Shown: positions 1 to 7,154, counted from the stretch's first letter. The stretch: 17,647 bases of DNA from Bacteroidota bacterium (GCA_023388015.1 JAEWHB010000043.1:1-17647), one strand, 5' to 3'. Translations and numbers: made by a program. The notes: a model not told the origin generated them from the letters alone.

Positions 1-392
1 GAAACGATCATTCGTCTCGAGTCAGGATTGGTTTTGATTTGGTGAATGACTTCTTTGATCTGGTCGATCGTTTCGCCGTTCGGTTTTCCCCAACTTCTCC
101 ATTGGTGGCCATAAACCGGACCAAGATGACCGTTTTCATCGGCCCATTCGTTCCAAATTCGCACGCCATTATCGGTCAAATATTGAATATTGGTATCACC
201 CTTTAAAAACCAAATCAATTCATGGATGATGGATTTTAAATGTAATTTTTTGGTGGTGACCATGGGAAATCCGTCCTGCATATCAAATCGCATTTGATAT
301 CCGAAAACACTTTTAGTTCCTGTTCCGGTGCGGTCTTCCTTCGTAGTTCCGTTTTCCATTACATGTTTGGCCAAGTCCAGATATTGCTGCAT
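1..392 (-). CDS. thyA: Thymidylate synthase, N-terminal part (C-terminus beyond window)
   Basis: Thymidylate synthase methylates dUMP to dTMP in the cytoplasm using methylene-tetrahydrofolate. The sequence gives the first 130 codons, reading leftward from an ATG at 392. Family motifs seen in order are DRTGTGT (residues about 20-26), the HELIWFLKGDTN segment, WNEWADE, and LGPVYGHQWR. The catalytic Cys (PCH motif) lies outside the window. The start is well fixed: the frame stays open upstream to a TAG at 464-462, but no ATG, GTG or TTG occurs in that stretch. It diverges from rlmB across a 151-base spacer, with only a weak -7-like element on the minus strand near 441-434. The family is about 260-280 residues, so roughly half the gene is present. 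Identification is secure. Confidence 0.96.
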   Translation of the reverse strand, partial: MQQYLDLAKHVMENGTTKEDRTGTGTKSVFGYQMRFDMQDGFPMVTTKKLHLKSIIHELIWFLKGDTNIQYLTDNGVRIWNEWADENGHLGPVYGHQWRSWGKPNGETIDQIKEVIHQIKTNPDSRRMIV

Positions 393-531
393 AATTTCTT
401 CTTTCTTGATTAAAATTCCACGGTAGGTGAAGGCAAATTTCGGATAAAATATAGGATTTACCTAATTGAGATATTCACAAGTTTTAAAGTGTATTTGTCT
501 CGAAACTTCGGAATTCGAAGTTCTAAATTCG

Positions 532-539
532 TATTTTCG
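532..539 (+). promoter_or_regulatory. Putative -7 box of rlmB
   Basis: TATTTTCG fits the Bacteroidota sigma-A -7 element TAnnTTTG with one change. A TTCG lies 21 bases upstream at 507-510, in the place of the -33 TTTG. The ATG at 544 begins five bases after the box, so the transcript would have almost no leader. Inferred from pattern only. Confidence 0.45.
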
Positions 540-543
540 CAGG

Positions 544-1287
544 ATGAAAGAAAAAGAATCGGGAATTTTTGGATTGCGGCCTGTGATGGAAGCTATCGAA
601 GCGGGTAAAACCATTGATAAATTATTTGTTCAAAAAGGATTGCAGGGCGAAACTTTTTCGGAACTGCGAAAGTTGATTTCCGAATATGAAATTCCGACCC
701 AATACGTTCCGCTTGAAAAATTAAACCGTTTGACGCGGAAAAATCATCAGGGTGTATTTGCGTTTCTTTCTCCGATTGAATTTGACTCCATCGAAAATGT
801 ATTGCCACAGATTTACGAACAAGGCCGAAATCCTTTTCTTTTGATTTTGGATCGAGTAAGCGACGTCCGAAATTTCGGAGCGATTGCGCGAACAGCCGAA
901 TGCGTAGGTGTGGATGCCATCATCATTCCGCAAAAAGGTTCGGCTTCTGTAAATGCCGATGCGGTCAAAACTTCAACCGGCGCTTTGTACAATATTCCGG
1001 TTTGTAAAGAACCCAATCTTCGGAAGGTTTTTCAATATTTGAAACAATCGGGAATTCAAATCGTTAGCGCGACGGAAAAAGCAAGTGATTTTATTTACGA
1101 AGCCGATTATGTGGTTCCCACAGCGATTGTGATGGGAAGTGAGGAAGACGGGATTTCCGATGACCTCATCAAAATTTCAGACCATATTGTAAAATTGCCC
1201 ATGTTTGGCAAAACCTCATCGCTCAATGTTTCGGTTGCCTGCGGCGTCTTTTTGTACGAAGTTGTTCGCCAAAGAGCGGAGTTTTAA
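544..1287 (+). CDS. rlmB: 23S rRNA 2'-O-ribose methyltransferase, TrmH/SpoU family (RlmB-like)
   Basis: This SPOUT-fold enzyme probably 2'-O-methylates a guanosine of 23S rRNA (position 2251 in E. coli) using S-adenosylmethionine. The 247-residue product matches the family length. An N-terminal substrate-binding domain carries FGLRPVMEAI (residues 9-18) and NHQGVFAF (67-74). The SPOUT domain shows motif 1 with N110 and R116 (DVRNFGAIAR), motif 2 around MGSEEDG (197-203, E200), and the trefoil-knot motif SSLNVSVA (225-232). The frame extends upstream to a TTG or ATG near 466, but that stretch is unlike the family and contains a promoter-like box, so the ATG at 544 is preferred. A terminator follows. 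The exact target nucleotide cannot be proven from sequence; another TrmH-family rRNA or tRNA methylase is possible. Confidence 0.9.
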   Translation: MKEKESGIFGLRPVMEAIEAGKTIDKLFVQKGLQGETFSELRKLISEYEIPTQYVPLEKLNRLTRKNHQGVFAFLSPIEFDSIENVLPQIYEQGRNPFLLILDRVSDVRNFGAIARTAECVGVDAIIIPQKGSASVNADAVKTSTGALYNIPVCKEPNLRKVFQYLKQSGIQIVSATEKASDFIYEADYVVPTAIVMGSEEDGISDDLIKISDHIVKLPMFGKTSSLNVSVACGVFLYEVVRQRAEF

Positions 1288-1292
1288 GGGAG

Positions 1293-1312
1293 AAACCTTG
1301 TTAAGGTTTTTT
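1293..1312 (+). terminator. Rho-independent terminator of rlmB
   Basis: A perfect 7-bp stem (AAACCTT, loop GTT, AAGGTTT) runs into a T-run a few bases after the rlmB stop. The stem is fairly AT-rich, but the geometry and position are typical. Confidence 0.75.
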
Positions 1313-1393
1313 CTGATTCCTTAACAAAAACTTAAATGTTGGTAGTGAACCCGGGAATTTGAATGTTGAAAGGTTTAAATCTGATAATTTTCG

Positions 1394-1401
1394 TAATTTC
1401 G
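1394..1401 (+). promoter_or_regulatory. Putative -7 box of the Cys-rich gene
   Basis: TAATTTCG matches the Bacteroidota TAnnTTTG element with one change (TTCG in place of TTTG, as at rlmB). The GTG start proposed at 1407 begins five bases downstream, which would make the mRNA essentially leaderless. No -33 TTTG at the usual spacing is evident. Confidence 0.35.
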
Positions 1402-1406
1402 CATCA

Positions 1407-1790
1407 GTGAAAAAACAATTTCAGATACTGACCCTTTTATTGGCGATGCTCGTTTTTCTGTCGCCGGTGCTTTCTTTTGCATCGGTTTTGACCGTGGAAG
1501 AGCATACTTCTGAAATGAGTTGTTGCGCAATGGATGATTCGGAAGAGTCCCATGATTGCTGCCATTCCGACGAGCCGATGACTGAAAATAAATGTGGTGA
1601 CAATGGTTGTCCGACCCACGATTGTCATTTGCATCAGGCAAGTTCATTTCACGTTTATATTCCGGTCAATTCTTTTGAAAAGGAAACCGAAATTATTTCT
1701 TCCGAAAAATTAAAATCCGATAATTATTCTTCTTTGGCTATCAAAGATTTAAGCTATTCTTTCTGGAATCCGCCCAAGTACATTTCTTGA
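1407..1790 (+). CDS. Small secreted Cys/His-rich protein, probable metal-binding partner of the HMA receptor
   Basis: I do not recognise a named family with confidence. From a GTG at 1407 the product is 127 residues. It has a basic start (MKKQ) and a hydrophobic signal peptide to about residue 25 (ending SFA), so it is probably exported to the periplasm. Residues 33-76 hold seven Cys in pairs and singles (39/40, 51/52, 63, 68, 73) mixed with His and acidic residues, the look of a soft-metal-binding segment. The C-terminus ends FWNPPKYIS. The layout of signal peptide, CC pair and late PP recalls the small Bacteroidota 'HYC_CC_PP' proteins found near metal-efflux genes, but the HYC motif is absent, so I do not assign that name. 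The longer reading from a TTG at 1359 is less likely because a promoter-like box lies inside it. The HMA-TonB receptor follows 81 bases downstream, suggesting a shared metal role. Confidence 0.65.
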   Translation: MKKQFQILTLLLAMLVFLSPVLSFASVLTVEEHTSEMSCCAMDDSEESHDCCHSDEPMTENKCGDNGCPTHDCHLHQASSFHVYIPVNSFEKETEIISSEKLKSDNYSSLAIKDLSYSFWNPPKYIS

Positions 1791-1804
1791 TTTTTGCGAA
1801 TCTC

Positions 1805-1843
1805 GAACTTCGAATCCCGATAGCTATCGGGACGAACTTCGAA
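1805..1843 (+). repeat. 18-bp perfect palindrome between 10-bp direct repeats
   Basis: TCCCGATAGCTATCGGGA at 1815-1832 is a perfect palindrome. It is flanked by identical copies of GAACTTCGAA at 1805-1814 and 1834-1843. It fills the spacer between the Cys-rich gene and the HMA receptor. It could be a dispersed repeat unit or an RNA hairpin between the two cistrons; no T-run follows, so it is not a typical terminator. Confidence 0.8.
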
Positions 1844-1871
1844 AATTTAGTATAAATTTTAATCAAATGAA

Positions 1872-4526
1872 ATGTACAAAAACATCCTATTTATATTCCT
1901 GATGACTTTAGGGACGATGGTCTGGTCACAGGAAAAAACAGCAAATTTAAAAGTCAGTGGAAACTGCGGAATGTGTAAAGACCGCATCGAAAACGCCGTC
2001 AAAGAAATGCCGTCAGCCAACGGAAATTGGGACATGAGCTCTCAAATCTTGACCGTTCAGTTTGATGAATCCAAAACAAGCATGGACGAAATTGCCAAGA
2101 ACATTGCCAAAGTTGGACATGACAATGAACTCCATCGTGCCGAAGATTCAGTTTATGAAAATCTTCACAGCTGTTGTCTTTACGAACGAATGGAGCCTTC
2201 TAATTCAAGTCAGATAACCGAAACGATCAAGGTCCGTGGCAATTGTATTTCCTGTAAAAACCGAATTGAAAATGTCGTGAAAACTTTTCCTTCCGCAAAT
2301 GGAACTTGGGACGTTTTAACCAAAGTTTTGACTTTGACCTATGATCCAAATCAAACTTCCAAAGAAGCAATCATGCGAAAAATTGCGGAAGTCGGGCATG
2401 ATAATGAACTTTTTACATCCGAAAATTCAGTTTATGAAAACCTTCCCGCTTGCTGTCTTTATGACCGTGAAATGGATTGGGACAACATTGAAAACAGTCC
2501 CGGAACCCACTTACAGGAAACTTCGATGAATCACGACCATGACGAACACGAAGGTCATGACCACGGAAATGATGATTTGGTGGATTTGTCGGCTGTGACC
2601 ATCACCGGCAACAAACCGGCACATGCTTTTGATCGGAATGCAGCCGGATTGATGGAAAATATCAGTGACAGAGAATTGTTGAAAGCAGCTTGTTGTAATT
2701 TGTCAGAAAGTTTTGAAACCAATGCCACGGTCGATGTTTCGTATTCGAATGCCGTTTCAGGAACCAAACAGTTGAAAATGCTGGGGCTGGATCAGAAATA
2801 TATTTTGATGACCAAAGAATTATTGCCCGAAGTGCGAGGAATTACCGCCGCGTATGGAATGAATTTCATTCCGGGTCGATGGATTCAGGGAATTCAATTG
2901 GTCAAAGGCGGAGGTTCGGTTACGAACGGATACGAAGCCATTGCCGGACATATCAACACCGAACTTTACAAATCCCACGACAAAGCCAAAACTTCCATCA
3001 ACTTTTTTGGTGATACCGAAACCCGATTGGAAGCAAATTTCGTGCACAATGATGCAGTGAACGACAAATGGACACAATCCATTTTACTGCACGGAAATGC
3101 GACTTTGGATCGGAAAGATCACAATGATGACGGATTTATGGATCAACCCATCGGCCGAAACATCAACTTGAGTTATTTGTTGAATTATGAAGATTTGACA
3201 AAGTCCGGTTTGATGACACATTTCGGAGTGAATTATGTAAATGACCATCGTTTGGGAGGTCAAATGGATTTTCGTGAAGATTCCGACAAAGGAACCGAAA
3301 ATGCTTATGGAATCGGAGTTGACATTCAACGATTTCAAGTATGGAACAAAACTGGCTATATTTTTCCGGCAAAACCTTATCAGAGCATCGGTTGGATGAA
3401 TCAATTCAATTACAATGAACAAAAATCTTATTTCGGATTGCGGAATTATGATGCCGAACAGCGGACTTTTTATTCGAATTTAATTTTCGAAAGTATTTTC
3501 AGCAATACCGCGCACAAATACAAAACCGGATTGAGTTTCTTGTATGATCATTACGATGAAATCTATAATCTGACCAATTTCAAACGCGACGAAACCGTTC
3601 CGGGAGCGTTTTTCGAATATACTTATTCGGGAGACAAACTCACTGTGGTTGCGGGCGCGAGAGTTGATTTTCACAATCTGGCCGGAACCCAATTTACACC
3701 GAGATTGAATTTGAAATACGACATCACACCGAAAACCATACTTCGTGCATCGGCCGGAAAAGGATTCCGAACAGCCAATATTTTTGCGGAATCTCAGGCT
3801 TATCTGGCTTCCAACCGCCAAATTGAAATTCTTCAAAACGGAGGAGATATTTATGGACTGGATGCAGAAATTGCATGGAATTATGGAATCAGTTTGCAGC
3901 AGGAATTCCGAATTTTTGGTAGAACGAGCACCTTGGTAGCCGATTTATTCCGTACCGATTTCGAGAACCAAGTTGTGATGGATTTGTATAATTCGCCACA
4001 AAGCATTTTGTTTTATAATCTGGACGGAAAATCTTATGCCAATAGTTTTCAGGTGCAATGGGATTTCCAACCGATTCGTAGGCTGGAAGCAAGATTGGCT
4101 TACAAATATTACGATACAAAAACGGATTATTTGTCGGGTTCTAAAGAATTGCCTTTTACCCCGAAACACCGAGGTTTTCTTAATTTAAGTTATTTTACAA
4201 TGAAGAAAATTAACGGGGCTCAATGGGGTTTCGACACGACTTTGCAATGGGTGGGTGAACTGCGTTTGCCCGATACTTCATCCAATCCGGTAGCCTTTCA
4301 ATTGCCGGAATACGGAGATTCCTATTTCCGTTTAAATGCGCAGATTTCAAGAAATTTCAACAAAAACTTACGTGTTTATCTGGGTGGAGAGAATCTGACA
4401 GGATTTACCCAACACCACGCGATTGTGGATGCGCAAAATCCGTTTGGAAATTATTTCGACGGCGGAATGGTCTATGCGCCCGTGATGCCGGCGAGTTTCT
4501 ACATCGGAGTGGACATTGATTTTTAA
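1872..4526 (+). CDS. TonB-dependent outer-membrane receptor with two N-terminal HMA-like metal-binding domains
   Basis: This is probably an outer-membrane TonB-dependent transporter for a heavy-metal ion or complex, copper being the likeliest guess. The 884 residues contain a signal peptide (1-19, ending WSQ), two HMA-like repeats (26-106 and 119-199) with CxxC at C32/C35 and C125/C128, and a CC pair closing each repeat (101/102, 194/195). A His/Asp-rich linker follows (220-231, NHDHDEHEGHDH), then a plug domain (about 240-365) with another CC (274/275) and the plug-like segment GGSVTNGYEAIAGHINTEL, then a beta-barrel ending in phenylalanine (DIDF). Bacteroidota receptors usually carry a carboxypeptidase-regulatory-like extension here, so the HMA pair takes its place. 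The ATG at 1872 is chosen because the ATG at 1867 is in another frame that soon stops. The neighbouring Cys-rich secreted protein supports a metal role. The substrate is inference. Confidence 0.9.
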   Translation: MYKNILFIFLMTLGTMVWSQEKTANLKVSGNCGMCKDRIENAVKEMPSANGNWDMSSQILTVQFDESKTSMDEIAKNIAKVGHDNELHRAEDSVYENLHSCCLYERMEPSNSSQITETIKVRGNCISCKNRIENVVKTFPSANGTWDVLTKVLTLTYDPNQTSKEAIMRKIAEVGHDNELFTSENSVYENLPACCLYDREMDWDNIENSPGTHLQETSMNHDHDEHEGHDHGNDDLVDLSAVTITGNKPAHAFDRNAAGLMENISDRELLKAACCNLSESFETNATVDVSYSNAVSGTKQLKMLGLDQKYILMTKELLPEVRGITAAYGMNFIPGRWIQGIQLVKGGGSVTNGYEAIAGHINTELYKSHDKAKTSINFFGDTETRLEANFVHNDAVNDKWTQSILLHGNATLDRKDHNDDGFMDQPIGRNINLSYLLNYEDLTKSGLMTHFGVNYVNDHRLGGQMDFREDSDKGTENAYGIGVDIQRFQVWNKTGYIFPAKPYQSIGWMNQFNYNEQKSYFGLRNYDAEQRTFYSNLIFESIFSNTAHKYKTGLSFLYDHYDEIYNLTNFKRDETVPGAFFEYTYSGDKLTVVAGARVDFHNLAGTQFTPRLNLKYDITPKTILRASAGKGFRTANIFAESQAYLASNRQIEILQNGGDIYGLDAEIAWNYGISLQQEFRIFGRTSTLVADLFRTDFENQVVMDLYNSPQSILFYNLDGKSYANSFQVQWDFQPIRRLEARLAYKYYDTKTDYLSGSKELPFTPKHRGFLNLSYFTMKKINGAQWGFDTTLQWVGELRLPDTSSNPVAFQLPEYGDSYFRLNAQISRNFNKNLRVYLGGENLTGFTQHHAIVDAQNPFGNYFDGGMVYAPVMPASFYIGVDIDF

Positions 4527-4556
4527 AAACAAAATTTGTTTAGGGTCTAACTGAAC

Positions 4557-4591
4557 AAACCTCCAAGGTTTCAAATACCTTGGAGGTTTTT
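4557..4591 (+). terminator. Strong rho-independent terminator of the HMA receptor
   Basis: A perfect 12-bp stem (AAACCTCCAAGG at 4557-4568 with CCTTGGAGGTTT at 4578-4589), a 9-base loop and a T-run lie about 30 bases after the receptor stop codon. Confidence 0.92.
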
Positions 4592-4613
4592 ATTACGTTA
4601 ATTTCGAATTAAC

Positions 4614-4621
4614 TAAATTTG
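4614..4621 (+). promoter_or_regulatory. Putative -7 box of the small membrane-protein gene
   Basis: TAAATTTG is an exact match to the Bacteroidota -7 consensus, lying 17 bases before the ATG at 4639 and just after the upstream terminator. A -33 element is not obvious. Confidence 0.5.
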
Positions 4622-4638
4622 AATTAAAATCCTATTTT

Positions 4639-4872
4639 ATGAGATACACAACTATTATCGGTATTTTACTAATCGCCATCGGATTAGTGGCTTCATTTGT
4701 AGGGAAATTTGTCTTTGGAGAATTAATCACGGAACCTGAATTTGCGCTTGGATTACTTTACGGAGGTGGATTGGGTGTTTTGATTGGTGGATTTTTGGGT
4801 TGGTTGTACAAAAAACCCTACGCTTCCAAACCGAATGAAAAAACAAGTCCGAGTTCTGATTCACCCAATTAA
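4639..4872 (+). CDS. Small two-helix membrane protein, function unknown
   Basis: I do not recognise the family. The 77-residue product has two hydrophobic segments: about residues 5-26, and a glycine-rich one at about 38-58 (LLYGGGLGVLIGGFLGWL). A short basic stretch (YKK) and a polar Pro/Ser/Lys tail ending SDSPN follow. It is probably an inner-membrane hairpin. It has its own promoter-like box and stands alone between terminator and convergent genes. Its TAA overlaps the stop codon of the minus-strand exosortase F-associated gene, so the two coding regions share four bases. The composition and clean start suggest a real gene despite its size. Confidence 0.7.
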   Translation: MRYTTIIGILLIAIGLVASFVGKFVFGELITEPEFALGLLYGGGLGVLIGGFLGWLYKKPYASKPNEKTSPSSDSPN

Positions 4873-5318
4873 TTTTCTTTCGAGTTCTGAATTTTCAGAA
4901 ATTTCTGGTAATAGAAAGCCGGAATTAAAATCAATAATACCATCGGTTGGATCAAAAACCTTCGGATGTAAAACCCTAAATTTTCTCCGATTGAAAATTC
5001 AGATTCAATCATAAACAAATAAAGCGGAAGGAGAATTATCAAAAACCCCAATAAAACTAATGCCGTAAATTTCACATATTTCCAACTCCAAAAAAGGAGT
5101 GAGATAATTCCCAAAGTTAAAATCGAATTCATTAAATACCTGAAAATGATGTGAATGCTTATTTGGGTTAAATCGTATTCGGGAAATTCTCTATTCAGAA
5201 AATCCCCTTTGAAAAAAGCCAGAAATGGATCATAAAAAAGAATGTCTTCGTATTTTCTGACGAGAATTAATCCGAAAATTAAAATCGCTGTAAAAATATA
5301 TCTAATCCACTTGTTCAT
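4869..5318 (-). CDS. Exosortase F system-associated membrane protein
   Basis: This is the usual companion of flavobacterial XrtF; its biochemical role is not known. The 149-residue protein is strongly hydrophobic, with about four membrane segments (near residues 7-20, 58-80, 84-104 and 124-140). The N-terminal run RKYEDILFYDPFLAFF and the IFRYLMNS segment are what I recognise as typical of the family. It starts 17 bases inside the 3' end of xrtF (5302-5318), so the two are almost certainly co-transcribed and probably translationally coupled. The family call rests on sequence look plus linkage to xrtF. Confidence 0.85.
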   Translation of the reverse strand: MNKWIRYIFTAILIFGLILVRKYEDILFYDPFLAFFKGDFLNREFPEYDLTQISIHIIFRYLMNSILTLGIISLLFWSWKYVKFTALVLLGFLIILLPLYLFMIESEFSIGENLGFYIRRFLIQPMVLLILIPAFYYQKFLKIQNSKEN

Positions 5319-5853
5319 CGGGATTGTTTCTAAGTTTCAATGCAAAATATTTCACCCAAATAATCCATAAAACGACAATGGTTCCATAGATAATCGCAGG
5401 AAAAAGATAGTCATGCGCTATTGTTCCAAACTCTTTGTGGTAAGCAAAAATATAATTAAGTAAAACAATCCGGGCGATGTTCATTATTTTGATGACAATC
5501 AATCCGCCCAAAATATAAAGCAAGGTTTGTTTCCAGGTTGTAGAAAATGCAATGATGAATGCCACGAAAATGATCATTACAGAAATTGCATTGCAGCCTT
5601 CGTTGATGTAAGAAAGCCATTCGTTGTTCATTCCGACCCAAACCCAAGGGCGGGTTTTGTCCACTGCTTGGTAAGCATCTAATCCGAGTGAATTCATTGA
5701 AACAACCGTGCAATCTGCAACAAATTCACTATAAGGATCGGGAAGATTGTATTGATGGTATTGGTTCAAATACAGATTGTAAAGCCCAACCAATACGATT
5801 CCCGTCACGGCAAATTTGAACAGAAAAATCAGAACGGGTTTGAATTCTTTCAT
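5302..5853 (-). CDS. xrtF: Exosortase family protein XrtF
   Basis: Exosortases are multi-pass inner-membrane cysteine enzymes thought to cleave, and perhaps transfer, proteins bearing a C-terminal sorting signal. From the ATG at 5853 the product is 183 residues. The proposed triad is visible: C87 in NEGCNAISVM, R128 in NIARIVLLN, and H147 in IAHDYLFPAIIYG, set among several hydrophobic segments. A longer reading from 5871 (MPKFTI) is rejected because that start lies inside a consensus -7 box. The associated-protein gene overlaps its 3' end. No protein with an obvious sorting signal (short motif, hydrophobic helix, basic tail) is encoded next to it, so its substrate must lie elsewhere. The family call is secure; the cellular role is not established here. 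Confidence 0.92.
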   Translation of the reverse strand: MKEFKPVLIFLFKFAVTGIVLVGLYNLYLNQYHQYNLPDPYSEFVADCTVVSMNSLGLDAYQAVDKTRPWVWVGMNNEWLSYINEGCNAISVMIIFVAFIIAFSTTWKQTLLYILGGLIVIKIMNIARIVLLNYIFAYHKEFGTIAHDYLFPAIIYGTIVVLWIIWVKYFALKLRNNPDEQVD

Positions 5854-5868
5854 AATTGTAAACTTCGG

Positions 5869-5876
5869 CAAATTTA
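5869..5876 (-). promoter_or_regulatory. Putative -7 box of xrtF
   Basis: On the minus strand this reads TAAATTTG, an exact Bacteroidota -7 consensus, 15 bases upstream of the ATG at 5853. It settles the xrtF start, because the alternative ATG at 5871 would lie upstream of the transcript. Confidence 0.55.
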
Positions 5877-5963
5877 CACACTAATTTATAAATTAAACAT
5901 TGTGTAACAACCTTCAGGCATTTCCTACTAATCTGTTTCGTAATCATTTCAATTATTTTTTCG

Positions 5964-7130
5964 ATGAAATCATTTTTATCCTTTTTTGTCCTTTTTTGTT
6001 TTATACAATTAAATTCTCAGGAATTAATAAAGGCAAAAGTTCTTGACGAATCCAATCAGCCCATTGAATCGGTTTATGTTTATTGGAATTCAAATCAGTC
6101 CGGAGTTGTTTCCAACCCCGATGGTGAATTTCAGTTGTCTCTGTCTTCAGAAGTAGATTCCGTGGCTTTTGATCATTACGAATATGAATTTAAAAAGATA
6201 GCTGTCCAGGATTTAATGAAAAATCCGGTTGTAAAACTAGAGAAATTTTCAATTGTACTGAATGAGGCATTAATTCTTAATAAAAAAGGCGATGAAGTTC
6301 TAAACGATATAGTTTCCGCATCCAAAATTAAACTGGATAAATCTTTATTGGTCAATACTTTTTCACGTGAATTTATTAGTGTCAACGACGAATTTACGCA
6401 ATATTCTGACGGACTTTTGGATTATTATATCAAGCGAAAAAGCGGTAAATCAGATGTTTATGTTTTGGAAAGCCGGAATTTTAATTTAAAACAAAGTGAA
6501 GAAGAAACAGACGTTTTGTCTATTTCAAGTCCGTTTGACATTGGCGATGCCATCAGCAGTGCGTTTAAGTTTAAACAAATTGAAGAAATATTGAAAAAAC
6601 GGGAGCTTTATACCTTTCAAATTTCAGAATTTCAAGACAGTGAAGAGAATTTGTTGCGGCGAATAGAAATTTCACCCAAAGAAAATGCTAAGGAACTTTT
6701 GCGGGAAGGTTGGGTAGTATATGATGTCAATTCAAATTTAATTCTGGATTATTTTCTGAAAGCATCTCCTGAAACAATTCAACATTCCAAACTGTATAAT
6801 TTTTTGATTGCCAAAGTTAAAATTAATGATTTCAATGGGCGGTTTAATTTCAGGTTGGAAAATGGAGATTACCGATTGGTTTTTAGAAGAATTTACTTCG
6901 ATACTTACATCAAATCAGGGAAGAAAATCGACGATAATTATCAGTTCACCAGCGATTTTGTAGTGATTGGATATACTGAAAATGCCGAACCACCCGCCGG
7001 ATTGAAAAAGTACCGTAAGCGAAATTTATTTGAAAGAGGTACGGATTACAAAACGGAGTATTGGAAAAACATCAACGCCATTACGCCCACCGAAAATGAG
7101 CAATCGCTCATCGATTCTTTACAGAAATAA
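5964..7130 (+). CDS. Exported protein with carboxypeptidase-regulatory-like N-terminal domain, function unknown
   Basis: The 388-residue product has a signal peptide (residues 1-19, ending LNSQ) and a beta-sandwich domain of the CarboxypepD_reg-like type at about 20-95 (KAKVLDESNQPIESVYVY, then NPDGEFQLSL and VVKLEKF). Such domains head many Bacteroidota surface and outer-membrane proteins. The remaining 290 residues are mixed and rich in charged and aromatic residues; I do not recognise them. They lack the long barrel of TonB receptors and the length of DUF5686 proteins. There is no Cys after the signal, so it is not a lipoprotein. It is divergent from xrtF over 110 bases. Probably periplasmic or outer-membrane associated. 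Confidence 0.8.
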   Translation: MKSFLSFFVLFCFIQLNSQELIKAKVLDESNQPIESVYVYWNSNQSGVVSNPDGEFQLSLSSEVDSVAFDHYEYEFKKIAVQDLMKNPVVKLEKFSIVLNEALILNKKGDEVLNDIVSASKIKLDKSLLVNTFSREFISVNDEFTQYSDGLLDYYIKRKSGKSDVYVLESRNFNLKQSEEETDVLSISSPFDIGDAISSAFKFKQIEEILKKRELYTFQISEFQDSEENLLRRIEISPKENAKELLREGWVVYDVNSNLILDYFLKASPETIQHSKLYNFLIAKVKINDFNGRFNFRLENGDYRLVFRRIYFDTYIKSGKKIDDNYQFTSDFVVIGYTENAEPPAGLKKYRKRNLFERGTDYKTEYWKNINAITPTENEQSLIDSLQK

Positions 7131-7146
7131 ATTGGCATAGATTCTT

Positions 7147-7154
7147 TATCTTTG
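7147..7154 (+). promoter_or_regulatory. Putative -7 box of the GAF/rsmG operon
   Basis: TATCTTTG is an exact -7 consensus in the 40-base gap before the ATG at 7171. No well-spaced -33 TTTG is evident. Confidence 0.5.

Noticed and set aside
393..461. Upstream in-frame extension of thyA on the minus strand
   Set aside because: Open to a TAG at 464-462 and protein-like in wording, but it has no start codon.
466..543. Upstream extension of rlmB
   Set aside because: The added residues have no family match, and a promoter-like box lies just before the ATG at 544.
1375..1647. Overlapping minus-strand frames opposite the Cys-rich gene
   Set aside because: Low-complexity antisense shadows of the plus-strand frame, which has a signal peptide and coherent Cys pattern.
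3084..3836. Long minus-strand frames (112 and 118 codons) inside the HMA receptor
   Set aside because: They lie fully within a well-supported receptor and have no recognisable domain.
4784..5014. Plus-strand frame bridging the small membrane gene and the exosortase-associated gene
   Set aside because: Overlaps two better-supported genes in other frames and has no recognisable features.
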